Below are positions 56,296 through 64,000 of a DNA stretch of 64,000 nt, one piece after another (the first letter of the stretch is position 1; each line of letters starts with the position of its first letter). A program made the position numbers and the translations under genes. The stretch lies in contig NZ_PJJP01000037.1 in NCBI RefSeq assembly GCF_002929555.1, positions 124,467 to 188,466 on the forward strand, given 5' to 3'. The notes beneath the pieces were generated by a model. That model was not told the origin of the DNA. It ran no database searches and was given only the letters and a program-made list of their open reading frames with translations. Origin of the DNA: Cryobacterium sp. N22 (GTDB lineage: Bacteria; Actinomycetota; Actinomycetes; Actinomycetales; Microbacteriaceae).

Positions 56296-57837
56296 ATGTT
56301 CAAGCAATTCCAGAAGATCGGCAAGGCGTTCATGCTGCCGATTGCGATCCTTCCGGCGGCCGGGCTCCTGCTCGGCATCGGCGGTGCGCTGTCCAACCCC
56401 AACACCGTCAAGGCCTTCCCGGCGTTGGACAACACGATTCTTCAGGGAATCTTCGGCGTCATGTCCGCCGCCGGCTCGACCATCTTCACCAACTTGGCCT
56501 TGCTGCTGTCGATCGGTCTCTGCATCGGCCTGGCGAAGCGCGACAAGGGCACTGCCGCCCTGGCCGGAATCGTCGGGTACCTGGTCATGACCGCCACCAT
56601 CACAGCGATGCTGGACATCTTCAAGCCCGACGCCGAACCTGTCGACACCGGTGTCGTCGGCGCACTGGTCATCGGCGCAACGGCCGTTTTCTTGCACAAC
56701 CGTTACCGCAACATCGAGCTGCCGGCCGTTCTCGGCTTCTTCGGCGGATCCCGTTTTGTGCCGATCGTGACAGCCTTCGCCGCGATCTTCGTGGGCATCT
56801 TCTTCTTCCTCACCTGGCCGCCCATCCAGCAGGGAATGCTCTCCGCCGGCACCTGGATGGCCGGCCTCGGGCCGCTGGGCACGTTCTTCTACGGGTTCGG
56901 GATGCGCCTCAGCGGCGCCGTCGGCCTGCACCACATGATCTATCCGCTGTTCTGGTACACCCCGCTGGGCGGAACCGAGTTGGTCAACGGGACCATGGTC
57001 GAGGGCGCTCAGAAGATCTTCTTCGCACAGCTGGCCGACCCCAACCACGTCGGTCTGTACACCGAGGGCACCCGCTACTTCTCCGGCCGCTTCGCGACCA
57101 TGATGTTCGGTCTGCCGGCCGCCTGCCTCGCCATGTGGCACTGCATCCCCAAGGGGCGTCGTGCCAAGTACACGGGGCTGTTCCTCTCCGTGGCGTTGAC
57201 GTCATTCATCACAGGCATCACCGAACCCATCGAGTTCATGTTCCTGTTCGTCGCGCCTCTGCTGTACGTGTTCCATGCCTTCCTGGACGGTGTCTCCTTC
57301 TTCCTCGCCGACATCCTGGATATCCGGCTGGGCAACACCTTTTCCGGCGGCGCGATCGACTTCACGCTCTTCGGCATCCTGCAAGGCAATGACCAGACCA
57401 ACTGGCTGCTCGTCCTGCCCATCGGCGCGGTCTGGTTCGCGCTGTACTACTTCTCCTTCCGCTTCGCCATCAAACGGTTCAAGATCGGCACTCCAGGTCA
57501 CCTGGAGGACACGATCGGGGTTGCCGAGCCCGAAGCCCAGGACGACCCCGCCCTCGTGCCGGCTCTGGTCGGTGGCCGTGGCGAAAGCACAATTCAGAAG
57601 GAAGCCGCACAGATCCTGGAAGCCCTGGGCGGTGCGACCAACCTCGAAGAGGTGGACGCCTGCATCACCCGACTGCGCGTCTCAGTGAAGGACCCCGCCA
57701 AAGTTGACAAGCCCGCTCTGCGAAAGTTGGGAGCTACGGACGTGTTCGAAGTCCGGGGCGGCGTTCAGGCGGTTTACGGCGGTAAAGCCATTTTGTACAA
57801 GAGCGCAATTAATGAGAGCCTCGGCCTCGACGACTAA
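56296..57837 (+). CDS. PTS EIICB, glucose/N-acetylglucosamine family
   Basis: A 513-residue membrane permease and phosphoryl carrier: an EIIC domain (about 1-400, MFKQFQKIGKAFMLPIAILPAAGLLLGIGGAL, GTRYFSGRFATMMFGLPAACLAMWH, GITEPIEFMFLF with the conserved GITEPIEF) and a C-terminal EIIB domain (about 440-513) with phosphorylation Cys456 in VDACITRLR. ATG at 56296 is preferred to 56281 because homologues begin MFK..QKIGK. The nearby nanE suggests ManNAc/GlcNAc-type substrate rather than glucose. The EIIA is encoded separately, directly after. Confidence 0.93.
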   Translation: MFKQFQKIGKAFMLPIAILPAAGLLLGIGGALSNPNTVKAFPALDNTILQGIFGVMSAAGSTIFTNLALLLSIGLCIGLAKRDKGTAALAGIVGYLVMTATITAMLDIFKPDAEPVDTGVVGALVIGATAVFLHNRYRNIELPAVLGFFGGSRFVPIVTAFAAIFVGIFFFLTWPPIQQGMLSAGTWMAGLGPLGTFFYGFGMRLSGAVGLHHMIYPLFWYTPLGGTELVNGTMVEGAQKIFFAQLADPNHVGLYTEGTRYFSGRFATMMFGLPAACLAMWHCIPKGRRAKYTGLFLSVALTSFITGITEPIEFMFLFVAPLLYVFHAFLDGVSFFLADILDIRLGNTFSGGAIDFTLFGILQGNDQTNWLLVLPIGAVWFALYYFSFRFAIKRFKIGTPGHLEDTIGVAEPEAQDDPALVPALVGGRGESTIQKEAAQILEALGGATNLEEVDACITRLRVSVKDPAKVDKPALRKLGATDVFEVRGGVQAVYGGKAILYKSAINESLGLDD

Positions 57838-57849
57838 AGGAACACGCAC

Positions 57850-58320
57850 ATGCTTAACCCATTCAAGAAAAAGAGCGAGTCCGTATTCAGCCCCGTGTCA
57901 GGGCGAATCGTCTCCCTCGACGAGGTTCCGGATCCCGTCTTCGCACAGCGCTCCGTCGGCGACGGGTTCGCCGTCATGCCGACGAGCGGATTCTTCCGCA
58001 GCCCGGTGGACGGGGAACTGGTCCTGGTCGCAAAAACGCTGCATGCGTTCGCCGTCCGCACCCACGACGGGGCGGAGATCCTGGTCCACATCGGAATAGA
58101 CACCGTCACCCTCAAGGGCGAAGGATTCACCGGTCACCGGAAGGCCGGCGAGACGGTGTCCCGCGGTGACGTCATCATCAGTTGCGACCTGGTCGACATC
58201 AAGACCAAGGTGCCATCCATGGCCACTCCCGTCCTCCTGACCAATGGGGCCAAATTCTCCATGAGCCCGCCTGACCTTCAGGCCAACGGCGCATCCGTGA
58301 TCACGGTGCGCCGGAAATGA
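57850..58320 (+). CDS. PTS EIIA, glucose family
   Basis: A 156-residue cytoplasmic EIIA of the Crr type, passing phosphate from HPr to the EIIB domain. Seen: SPVSGRIVSLDEVPDPVFAQRSVGDGFAVMP and the histidine pair His65 (TLHAFAVRTHDGAE) and His80 (ILVHIGIDTV), 15 residues apart as in IIA-Glc, His80 being the phosphorylated one. Follows the EIICB gene by 12 bases. Without its own regulatory partners visible here, a role in catabolite control can only be supposed. Confidence 0.93.
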   Translation: MLNPFKKKSESVFSPVSGRIVSLDEVPDPVFAQRSVGDGFAVMPTSGFFRSPVDGELVLVAKTLHAFAVRTHDGAEILVHIGIDTVTLKGEGFTGHRKAGETVSRGDVIISCDLVDIKTKVPSMATPVLLTNGAKFSMSPPDLQANGASVITVRRK

Positions 58321-58330
58321 GGGGCTGGCC

Positions 58331-59239
58331 GTGGAGGTAACTGCCGGAAGCGGACACTCCGGGGAATCTGACCTGACGTCTTCGAGGCAGGCCTGTATTA
58401 AGCGCGTCTATAACAACAACGTGGTGCTCGCCATCGAGCCAGACAGCACCGAGGTGGTGTTGCTGGGCAAGGGGATCGGTTTCCAGCGCCGCCCGGGAGA
58501 AACCGTCGATATTTCCCTGGCCGATCAACGTTTTGTGGCTGAGGGGCTCTACCGGGCCCCTCAGCTGGCGGGATTGCTCAGCGACGCGCCCTCTGACCAC
58601 ATCACGCTGGCCCAGACGATCACCGAGTTGGGCCATGCGACTCTGGGCCTGGAGCCGCGACAGTCGCTTATGATCCCGGTCCTTGACCACCTCACCTTTG
58701 CGGTGCACCGGGCGCGAGAAGGCACTCAGATCGACTTCCCGCTCCGGTGGGAAGTGGCCCAGCTCTACCCTGCCGAAGCGGCATTGGGGCGGCAGGTTGT
58801 GACCCTGGTGAACGAGAGGCTCGGGGTGCGGCTGCAGGATGATGAGTGGGTCGCGTTCGCGCTGCACTTCGTCAACCAGCAGTGGACGAAGGGTGACTTC
58901 TCGAAAACCGTCGCCATGACCGAAACCATCAGCCGGGTGTTCCTGCGCCTGGCGGAACGCTGGGGCCGGCCGATCGATGAGAACGCGAGCAGTGCCGCGC
59001 GGTTTGTGACGCATCTGCGTTACGTGTTCGCCCGGGCCGCGAGCGACAAGCAGCTGAACACGTCCCGCCTGGACGTGCTCAGTGCGGTGCAGCAGGCCTA
59101 TCCCGAAGCCGCCGAGGCTGCCTGGGATATCGCCGCGCTGATCGGCCAGGCGATCAATCGAGTCATCACCAAAGACGAAATCTCCTACCTCGCTCTGCAC
59201 ACAACACGTCTCTATGCCGAGATGGATGAGCCACGGTAG
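58331..59239 (+). CDS. BglG/LicT-family transcription antiterminator
   Basis: A 302-residue PRD-containing antiterminator. The RNA-binding CAT domain begins at about residue 24 (IKRVYNNNVVLAIEPDSTEVVLLGKGIGFQRRPGETVD). PRD1 (about 88-195) has LDHLTFAVHRA with its regulatory His and ALHFVN, and PRD2 (about 198-302) has VTHLRYVF and LALHTTRLYAEM. PTS components phosphorylate these histidines and so tie activity to sugar flow. It lies behind EIIA by ten bases and probably binds the RAT-like element before nanE. GTG at 58331 gives an N-terminal tail of about 22 residues, and internal starts are possible. Confidence 0.93.
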   Translation: MEVTAGSGHSGESDLTSSRQACIKRVYNNNVVLAIEPDSTEVVLLGKGIGFQRRPGETVDISLADQRFVAEGLYRAPQLAGLLSDAPSDHITLAQTITELGHATLGLEPRQSLMIPVLDHLTFAVHRAREGTQIDFPLRWEVAQLYPAEAALGRQVVTLVNERLGVRLQDDEWVAFALHFVNQQWTKGDFSKTVAMTETISRVFLRLAERWGRPIDENASSAARFVTHLRYVFARAASDKQLNTSRLDVLSAVQQAYPEAAEAAWDIAALIGQAINRVITKDEISYLALHTTRLYAEMDEPR

Positions 59240-59303
59240 CCAGCGGCCATAACCGTCGGCCGACGATGTACAGTGTCTGCAAAATCGCTCACGGAGGAGT
59301 TGG

Positions 59304-60374
59304 GTGTTGCGGATGGCGCGGTCACGGAGCGGAAAGAACAGACGCTCACTGATCGGCATGGGAGCCGCAGTCATGCTTCTCCTGGGCCTGGGTTGGGGCA
59401 TGTTCTTTGTCGTCGTTCTGCCCGGCAACTATGTCTTGGGCGACCACTCCCTGTTTGGACTCGGACTGGCCATCACGGCGTTCACCCTGGGCATTCGTCA
59501 TGCCTTCGACGCGGACCACATCGCGGCGATCGACAACACCACGCGAAAGCTCGCCGCGGACGGCCAGGAACCGGTCTCTGTCGGATTCTGGTTCGCCCTG
59601 GGACACTCGACGGTCGTTGTTGTCGCCGTCAGCCTTCTTGCGGCCGGTTCGAACGTTCTCGCGGCCGAAATCTCTGACGACGGCTCGACCTTCACAACGC
59701 TCGCCGGGGTCTGGGGCGTGGTTGTGTCCGGGGTGTTCCTGGTCGTCATCGGTGCCGTCAATTTCGTCACGCTCCGCGGCATCTGGCAGGTTTTTCACCG
59801 CATGCGAGGCGGCGAATTCGATGAAGCCCAGCTTGACAAGGAGCTCGCTGCCCGCGGCGTGCTCAACCGGATTCTCGGCCCGCTCTCGCGCAGGGTGGAT
59901 GCGCCATGGAAGATGTATCCCATCGGCGTCCTCTTCGGGCTGGGCTTCGACACAGCAACCACCATTGGGCTGTTCGTCGTCGGGGGGAGTGCAGCATTGA
60001 CCGCGCCCTGGTACGTCGTCCTGGTGCTTCCCATTCTCTTCACCGCCGGTATGACTCTGTTCGACACACTGGACGGTGTTGTGATGAAGCGCGCCTACGC
60101 CTGGGCCTATGCGCGTCCGGTGCGCAAGGTCTATTACAACCTCACGGTGACCGCGATGTCAGTGGCGGTGGCCTTTCTCGTCGGCGGCGTCGGGCTGATC
60201 GGGCTGCTGGCGGATCAATTGAAGGTGCGCAGCGGTCCGCTGGCCTGGGTGGGGTCACTGGACTTGGAAAACTTTGGCTTCATCATCGTCGCCGTGCTCC
60301 TTGCCACGTGGCTGGGATCATTCGCCTATTGGAAGCTCGCCCGCGTGGAAGCGCGCTACACCAGCCCACGTTGA
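59304..60374 (+). CDS. NiCoT-family nickel/cobalt transporter
   Basis: A 356-residue membrane permease of the HoxN/NixA type with about eight spans. The signature RHAFDADHIAAIDNTTRK lies in the second span, and GFWFALGHSTVVV and LGFDTATTIGLF are the other conserved blocks. It would import Ni2+ (or Co2+), matching the urease genes immediately downstream. GTG at 59304 behind GGAGGAG; ATG at 59313 is also possible. It follows the BglG gene by 64 bases but is probably the first gene of the urease unit by function. Confidence 0.93.
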   Translation: MLRMARSRSGKNRRSLIGMGAAVMLLLGLGWGMFFVVVLPGNYVLGDHSLFGLGLAITAFTLGIRHAFDADHIAAIDNTTRKLAADGQEPVSVGFWFALGHSTVVVVAVSLLAAGSNVLAAEISDDGSTFTTLAGVWGVVVSGVFLVVIGAVNFVTLRGIWQVFHRMRGGEFDEAQLDKELAARGVLNRILGPLSRRVDAPWKMYPIGVLFGLGFDTATTIGLFVVGGSAALTAPWYVVLVLPILFTAGMTLFDTLDGVVMKRAYAWAYARPVRKVYYNLTVTAMSVAVAFLVGGVGLIGLLADQLKVRSGPLAWVGSLDLENFGFIIVAVLLATWLGSFAYWKLARVEARYTSPR

Positions 60375-60401
60375 GGCAGCTTCTGTCGGGTCACAGAACC
60401 G

Positions 60402-60430
60402 TTGTCCGGCGTGGTGTCGGGTGCTACGTT
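60402..60430 (+). promoter_or_regulatory. Candidate urease promoter
   Basis: TTGTCC (60402-60407), a 17-base spacer and TACGTT (60425-60430) lie in the 94-base gap between the nickel transporter and ureA, about 40 bases before the ureA start. Confidence 0.4.
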
Positions 60431-60468
60431 GAGCATTTAATCGACTCATCCGCTGGATGGAGCAGCCT

Positions 60469-60771
60469 GTGTTTCTGACTAATCACGAGCAGGAGCGGCT
60501 GATGATCTACACCGCCGCCAAGCTTGCCATGGAGCGTCAGGCGCGGGGCCTGAAACTGAATCTCCCTGAGGCCACGGCTATCATCACCGCGTTTCTTCTT
60601 GAGGGTGCGCGTGACGGTGACTCGGTGGCTGACCTGATGGAGGCCGGGCGGCACATTCTGAAACGTGACGATGTCATGGACGGGGTCCCGGAGATGCTTG
60701 CGCAGGTGCAGGTCGAAGCGACCTTTCCCGATGGCACGAAACTCGTGACCGTGACTGGACCCTTGCTCTGA
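60469..60771 (+). CDS. ureA: Urease gamma subunit (UreA)
   Basis: A 100-residue small subunit of urease. Seen: [49 protein letters not shown] and [23 protein letters not shown], the whole family domain. The GTG at 60469 is chosen because GGAG lies six bases before it, the protein then starts MFLT like its relatives and is exactly the usual 100 residues. The ATG at 60457 would give 104. The stop overlaps the ureB start by one base (TGATG). Confidence 0.93.
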   Translation: MFLTNHEQERLMIYTAAKLAMERQARGLKLNLPEATAIITAFLLEGARDGDSVADLMEAGRHILKRDDVMDGVPEMLAQVQVEATFPDGTKLVTVTGPLL

Positions 60772-61331
60772 TGATTCGCAAGGGCAACCCATTCGCCACG
60801 CCATATACCGAGAGCGCGCCGATCCTCACGGTTCGGTTCCATCCGTCCGATGATCCCGGTCGCGACTATCCCGATCAGGAACAACCCGATCCGGCCGCGG
60901 GCGCGGACCGGCATCTCTCCTCGGGCGTCGGGGCCGGCAGCGAACCGAGACGGCCGGGAACCAACCTGCGCCAGGCTCCCCGCCGCCTTCCTGATCCAGA
61001 GGTCGCCGAAGCCGACCTCCTCATCCCCGGCGAGATCATCCTCGCTGCCGGAGACGTAGAGATCAATGCCGGGATGGAGGTCACCACGATCCGGGTGGAG
61101 AACACGGCGGACCGGCCGATTCAGGTCGGTTCCCACTATCACTTCGCTGAGGTGAACGCAGGTCTCAGCTTTGACCGGGACGCGGCGTGGGGAAAGCGAC
61201 TCAACGTCCTGTCGGGAGGGTCGGCCCGATTCGAGCCCGGCGCCGCGGAAGTGGTGGAGTTGGTCCCGATCCAGGGCAGGCGCATCGTCGAGGGGCTTCG
61301 TGGTCTCTGTGGAGGGAAACTCGATGGCTGA
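60771..61331 (+). CDS. ureB: Urease beta subunit (UreB) with long N-terminal extension
   Basis: A 186-residue protein. The beta-subunit core is residues about 83-186 ([83 protein letters not shown]), the usual full length of UreB being 100-120 residues. Before it come about 82 extra residues rich in Pro, Asp, Arg and Gly with no clear fold. The overlap with ureA at its start (TGATG) supports translation of the extension. Its end overlaps the ureC start by eight bases. The role of the extension is unknown. Confidence 0.92.
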   Translation: MIRKGNPFATPYTESAPILTVRFHPSDDPGRDYPDQEQPDPAAGADRHLSSGVGAGSEPRRPGTNLRQAPRRLPDPEVAEADLLIPGEIILAAGDVEINAGMEVTTIRVENTADRPIQVGSHYHFAEVNAGLSFDRDAAWGKRLNVLSGGSARFEPGAAEVVELVPIQGRRIVEGLRGLCGGKLDG

Positions 61332-63033
61332 CATTGCCAGATCTGAATACGTGAGTTCGTTCGGGCCGACCGCCGGGGACCGTATTCGTCTCGCAGACAC
61401 GAATCTGCTGATCGAGGTCGAGAAAGACATGTGTGTGGGCGGCGACGAAGCGGTGTTCGGAGGGGGGAAATCAATCCGGGAGTCCATGGGCCAATCGCGG
61501 GCGACCAGAGCCGAGGGCACACCCGACCTGGTGATCACCGGGGTCGTGGTGCTGGATCACTGGGGTGTCGTCAAAGCTGACGTGGGAATCCGCGACGGTC
61601 GCATCGTCGCGCTGGGCAAGGCCGGCAACCCCGACACCATGAACGGCGTCCACCCGGATCTGGTCATCGGCCCCTCGACTGAAATCATGGCCGGCAACGG
61701 CTTGATCATGACGGCGGGTACCGTCGACACGCACGTGCACTTCGTAGGCCCGGACATGCTCAGGGTCGCACTGTCCACCGGCACGACGACGGTGGTGGGA
61801 GGAGGGACTGGCCCGACGGAGGGGTCGAAAGCTACCCTCACCACACCGGGTTCGTGGTGGATGGCGCGGATGCTGGAGGGTTTCGACCCGTGGCCGTTGA
61901 ACGTGCTGTTCCTCGGACGCGGGAACACGGTGTCGACGGAAGCGTTGTGGGAACAGCTTCGCGGTGGCGTCGGCGGATTCAAGGTCCATGAGGACTGGGG
62001 AGCGACTCCCGCGGTCATCGACGCCTCACTCCGGGTGGCCGACGAATCCGGCGTCCAGGTCGCCATCCACTCGGACACCCTCAACGAGGCTGGTTTCGTC
62101 GAGGACATGCTCCGGGCGGTGAACGGACGCACGTTTCACTCGTTTCACACCGAGGGCGCCGGTGGCGGCCATGCCCCCGACATCATACGAATCGCTGGTG
62201 AACGCAATGTGCTCCCAGCCTCAACGAACCCCACCCGGCCGTTCACCGTCAATACGGTGGACGAGCACCTGGACATGGTGATGGTGGCCCATCACCTGAA
62301 TCCGCTGGTCCCGAACGACCTCGCCTTCGCCGAGAGCCGGGTACGCGCGGGAACCATCGCTGCCGAGGATGTCCTGCAGGACCTCGGGGCGATTTCGATC
62401 ATGTCTTCCGACGCGCAGGCCATGGGCAGAATCGGTGAAGTCGTCATGCGCACCTGGCAGACCGCGCACCAGATGAAAAAGCTTCGCGGGCCCCTGCCCG
62501 GCGACGGACGAGCCGACAACCATCGAGCTCGCCGCTACGTGGCGAAGTATACGATCTGCCCGGCGATCGCCCACGGCCTGGAACGCGAGATCGGGTCGAT
62601 AGAGGCAGGAAAGATGGCCGATTTTGTGCTCTGGCAGCCGGCCCTCTTCGGCGTACGGCCGACGGCGGTCTTCAAAGGCGGAGTGGCTGCCGTCGCCGCG
62701 CTCGGCGACCCCAACGCCTCCATCCCCACACCTCAGCCCGTGCTCCAGCGCCCGGGATTCAGCGCCTTCAGCCCCGCTGCCGCCGCGACAAGCGTGGCAT
62801 TCGTGTCACAGACCGCGATCGACGATGGATTGGCCGACAGGCTGAACATCGACCGAAAACTCGTCGCCATCGAGAACTGCCGCGGGCGGACCAAGGAAGA
62901 CATGCCGGAGAATTCGGCGCTGCCCAGGATCGAGGTGGATCCTGACACCTACTCCGTCACGGTGGATGGAGAGCTCATCGAGCACGAGCCAGCAGACGTG
63001 GTGCCGATGGCGCAACGCTACTTCCTCTTCTGA
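61324..63033 (+). CDS. ureC: Urease alpha subunit (UreC), flap cysteine replaced by alanine
   Basis: A 569-residue catalytic subunit. It would split urea into ammonia and carbamate with two nickel ions. All metal ligands are present: His137 and His139 (DTHVHF), the Lys220 that is carbamylated ([10 protein letters not shown]), His222, His249 ([11 protein letters not shown]), His275 ([13 protein letters not shown]) and Asp363 ([13 protein letters not shown]), all offset by three from the K. aerogenes numbering. The flap reads MVMVAHHLN instead of the usual MVCHHLD: Ala322 replaces Cys319, while His323 (His320) is kept. The ATG at 61324 lies inside the ureB end. Confidence 0.95.
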   Translation: MADIARSEYVSSFGPTAGDRIRLADTNLLIEVEKDMCVGGDEAVFGGGKSIRESMGQSRATRAEGTPDLVITGVVVLDHWGVVKADVGIRDGRIVALGKAGNPDTMNGVHPDLVIGPSTEIMAGNGLIMTAGTVDTHVHFVGPDMLRVALSTGTTTVVGGGTGPTEGSKATLTTPGSWWMARMLEGFDPWPLNVLFLGRGNTVSTEALWEQLRGGVGGFKVHEDWGATPAVIDASLRVADESGVQVAIHSDTLNEAGFVEDMLRAVNGRTFHSFHTEGAGGGHAPDIIRIAGERNVLPASTNPTRPFTVNTVDEHLDMVMVAHHLNPLVPNDLAFAESRVRAGTIAAEDVLQDLGAISIMSSDAQAMGRIGEVVMRTWQTAHQMKKLRGPLPGDGRADNHRARRYVAKYTICPAIAHGLEREIGSIEAGKMADFVLWQPALFGVRPTAVFKGGVAAVAALGDPNASIPTPQPVLQRPGFSAFSPAAAATSVAFVSQTAIDDGLADRLNIDRKLVAIENCRGRTKEDMPENSALPRIEVDPDTYSVTVDGELIEHEPADVVPMAQRYFLF

Positions 63034-63049
63034 TGACCGGCTGCCTCAC

Positions 63050-63805
63050 ATGACCAACGTCTCGCGCAACCTACCAGCGCTCCTGCTCCTGACCGACGGG
63101 CGATTCCCCGCGGGAGGGCACGCGCACTCCGGCGGTTTCGAGGCGGCAGCCGAGAACGAGGGGACCCGGACCCTCGCCACGATGGAACAGTTCCTGCTCG
63201 GTCGTCTCCACACCGTAGGACTCGTGGCCGCCGCCTTCGCCGCGGCAGCATGCGAGGTCGCGCTCCGTTCCATGGACGGCCGGTTTGCCGCCGGCGGCGC
63301 AGAGACCGGCGCGGACACCGAGGGCGGTAACCTGCACGAGTTGCTCTCCCCACTCGACGCGGAGTTCAACGCACGAACGCCGTCTCCGGTGCTCCGCACC
63401 GTTTCTCGCCGGCTCGGACGTCAGCTCGTGCGCGCCGGGCGGAGGATCTGGCCGAACTCCTCCCTCGAGCAGCTGGCCAGCGTTCCATCGCAAGGCTTGC
63501 ACCAACCGGTGGCCTTCGGCGCGGTCGCCGCCGCCGCAGGCCAGCCGCCGGAATGTGTTGCCATTGCGGCCGCTCAGGAATCGATCGCCGGACCCGCGAC
63601 GGCGTCCGTTCGCCTCCTCGGGCTGGACCCCTTCGATGTCAACGCTGCCCTCGCCCGCCTCGCCCCGGAGGTCTCACGGGTAGCCGCAGAGGCGGCTGCG
63701 TGCGCGCGATTTCCGTTGGCGGACCTGCCGTCACGCGGGGGATACCTTCTCGATATTTCAGCCGAAGTCCATGCGACCTGGGAGGTGCGTCTCTTTGCCA
63801 GCTAA
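63050..63805 (+). CDS. ureF: Urease accessory protein UreF
   Basis: A 251-residue accessory protein that together with UreD/H and UreG delivers nickel to the apo-urease. Seen: LLLLTDGRFPAGGHAHSGGFEAAAENEGTRTLATMEQFLLGRLHTVGLVAAAFAAAA, the conserved N-terminal block, and the C-terminal LLGLDPFDVNAALARLAPEVSRVAAEAAACARFPLADLPSRGGYLLDISAEVHATWEVRLFAS. ATG at 63050 begins the conserved region, 16 bases after ureC. It overlaps the next gene by 11 bases. Confidence 0.9.
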   Translation: MTNVSRNLPALLLLTDGRFPAGGHAHSGGFEAAAENEGTRTLATMEQFLLGRLHTVGLVAAAFAAAACEVALRSMDGRFAAGGAETGADTEGGNLHELLSPLDAEFNARTPSPVLRTVSRRLGRQLVRAGRRIWPNSSLEQLASVPSQGLHQPVAFGAVAAAAGQPPECVAIAAAQESIAGPATASVRLLGLDPFDVNAALARLAPEVSRVAAEAAACARFPLADLPSRGGYLLDISAEVHATWEVRLFAS

Positions 63806-63824
63806 CGATTTGCCAGCTAACGAT
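63795..63824 (+). repeat. Tandem 15-base duplication at the ureF/ureG junction
   Basis: TTGCCAGCTAACGAT occurs twice in a row (63795-63809, 63810-63824). The first copy holds the ureF stop (TAA at 63803) and the second brings an extra, in-frame TTG start. In the downstream frame it encodes LPAND twice. Confidence 0.8.
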
Positions 63825-64000
63825 CACAGCCACGAACACAAGCACGACGGAAGCCACGGACTCGATCACCACGGCAGCGACCACCACGGCCATGGTGCTT
63901 CGCCGGTGCGGGAAGCGAGCAGCGAGGGCGCGAACACCCTCCTGGCCACTCCCGACCACATCCACCAGGACGAACAGGCGCCGCTCGTCAGACGTGCGGA
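63795..64000 (+). CDS. ureG: His-rich urease accessory protein, probably UreG (cut by window end)
   Basis: Only the first 68 or so residues are in the window. The start is TTG at 63795 (GGGAGG nine bases upstream) or the duplicate TTG at 63810. The frame reads LPANDHSHEHKHDGSHGLD, a run of His-rich residues, then HHGSDHHGHG and a Ser/Ala/Asp-rich spacer. His-rich N-termini that bind nickel are typical of UreG proteins of plants and some actinobacteria, and ureG is the next gene in ureABCFG orders. No Walker A is visible before the end of the window, so the identity rests on position and the His-rich stretch only. UreE would also be His-rich, usually at its other end. Confidence 0.6.
   Translation, partial: MPANDLPANDHSHEHKHDGSHGLDHHGSDHHGHGASPVREASSEGANTLLATPDHIHQDEQAPLVRRA

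Noticed and set aside
59252-59270. CGTCGGCCGACG palindrome before the nickel transporter, considered as a nickel-sensor operator
   Set aside because: It is a short GC-rich palindrome of a kind common by chance, and unlike known nickel-sensor boxes. No regulator gene adjoins it.
1-64000. CRISPR array, prophage, insertion sequence, rRNA, tRNA
   Set aside because: No evenly spaced repeats with unique spacers, no transposase or integrase gene, and no tRNA- or rRNA-like block were found on reading. Absence by eye is not proof for short tRNA genes.

Overview
The window is GC-rich, densely coded DNA from an actinobacterium. The evidence is the many GTG/TTG starts, GGAGG-type ribosome sites, LAGC/LSAC lipoprotein signals, several promoters with little or no leader, and a wealth of LacI, TetR, HxlR and LuxR regulators. 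Gene content (plant sugars, fructans, urease, old-yellow enzymes) would suit a soil- or plant-associated Microbacteriaceae- or Micrococcaceae-like organism. That family placement is inference. I see no tRNA, rRNA, CRISPR array, insertion sequence or phage gene.

Layout. (1) 1-8.5 kb: a cut-off LacI protein, a nucleoside-hydrolase-like enzyme with its own LacI regulator, and a divergent operon of sugar ABC importer plus GH3 beta-glucosidase. Three evenly spaced operator-like palindromes lie between the two. (2) 8.6-15.2 kb: small regulator-enzyme modules: TetR plus F420/NADP-type reductase, an HTH protein plus a ClpN-SRPBCC fusion, a stand-alone LigD polymerase, and TetR with an NTF2-like protein and an old-yellow enzyme. 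(3) 15.2-25 kb: an alpha-galactoside (raffinose-type) locus with GH36 alpha-galactosidase, ABC importer, Gfo/Idh/MocA oxidoreductase, LacI and an intracellular GH32 fructosidase. Together these could take a raffinose-type sugar to galactose, glucose and fructose inside the cell. (4) 25-35.7 kb: redox and electrophile-defence genes (TauE/SafE permease, OYE, ABM monooxygenase, SDR, RidA, NAD(P)H-binding protein, LLM flavoenzyme) with XRE, CGNR, HxlR and GlxA-type regulators. (5) 35.8-45.7 kb: hydrolase-LuxR fusion, patatin, citrate transporter with a CitA/CitB-like two-component system, TipA-like MerR, ArsR plus tandem AHSA1 protein. (6) 46-52 kb: a fructan locus with secreted GH68 levansucrase, surface-anchored GH32, LacI and an MFS transporter. 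(7) 52-55.3 kb: metallo-beta-lactamase-fold protein, a large LuxR regulator, a SemiSWEET-like protein. (8) 55.4-59.2 kb: an amino-sugar PTS operon (nanE, EIICB, EIIA, BglG-type antiterminator) with a RAT-like antitermination leader. (9) 59.3-64 kb: nickel transporter and urease genes ureABCF and the start of a His-rich accessory protein (probably ureG), cut by the window end.

The most striking points are: a urease alpha subunit with alanine in place of the flap cysteine; a urease beta subunit with an extra N-terminal region of about 80 residues; the antitermination leader of the amino-sugar operon; the ClpN-SRPBCC fusion paired with a small HTH protein; the second copy of the alpha-galactosidase gene tail in inverted orientation at 15.2 kb; and the large number of regulators that sit next to clean, mutually different palindromes. 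These palindromes could be tested individually as operators.
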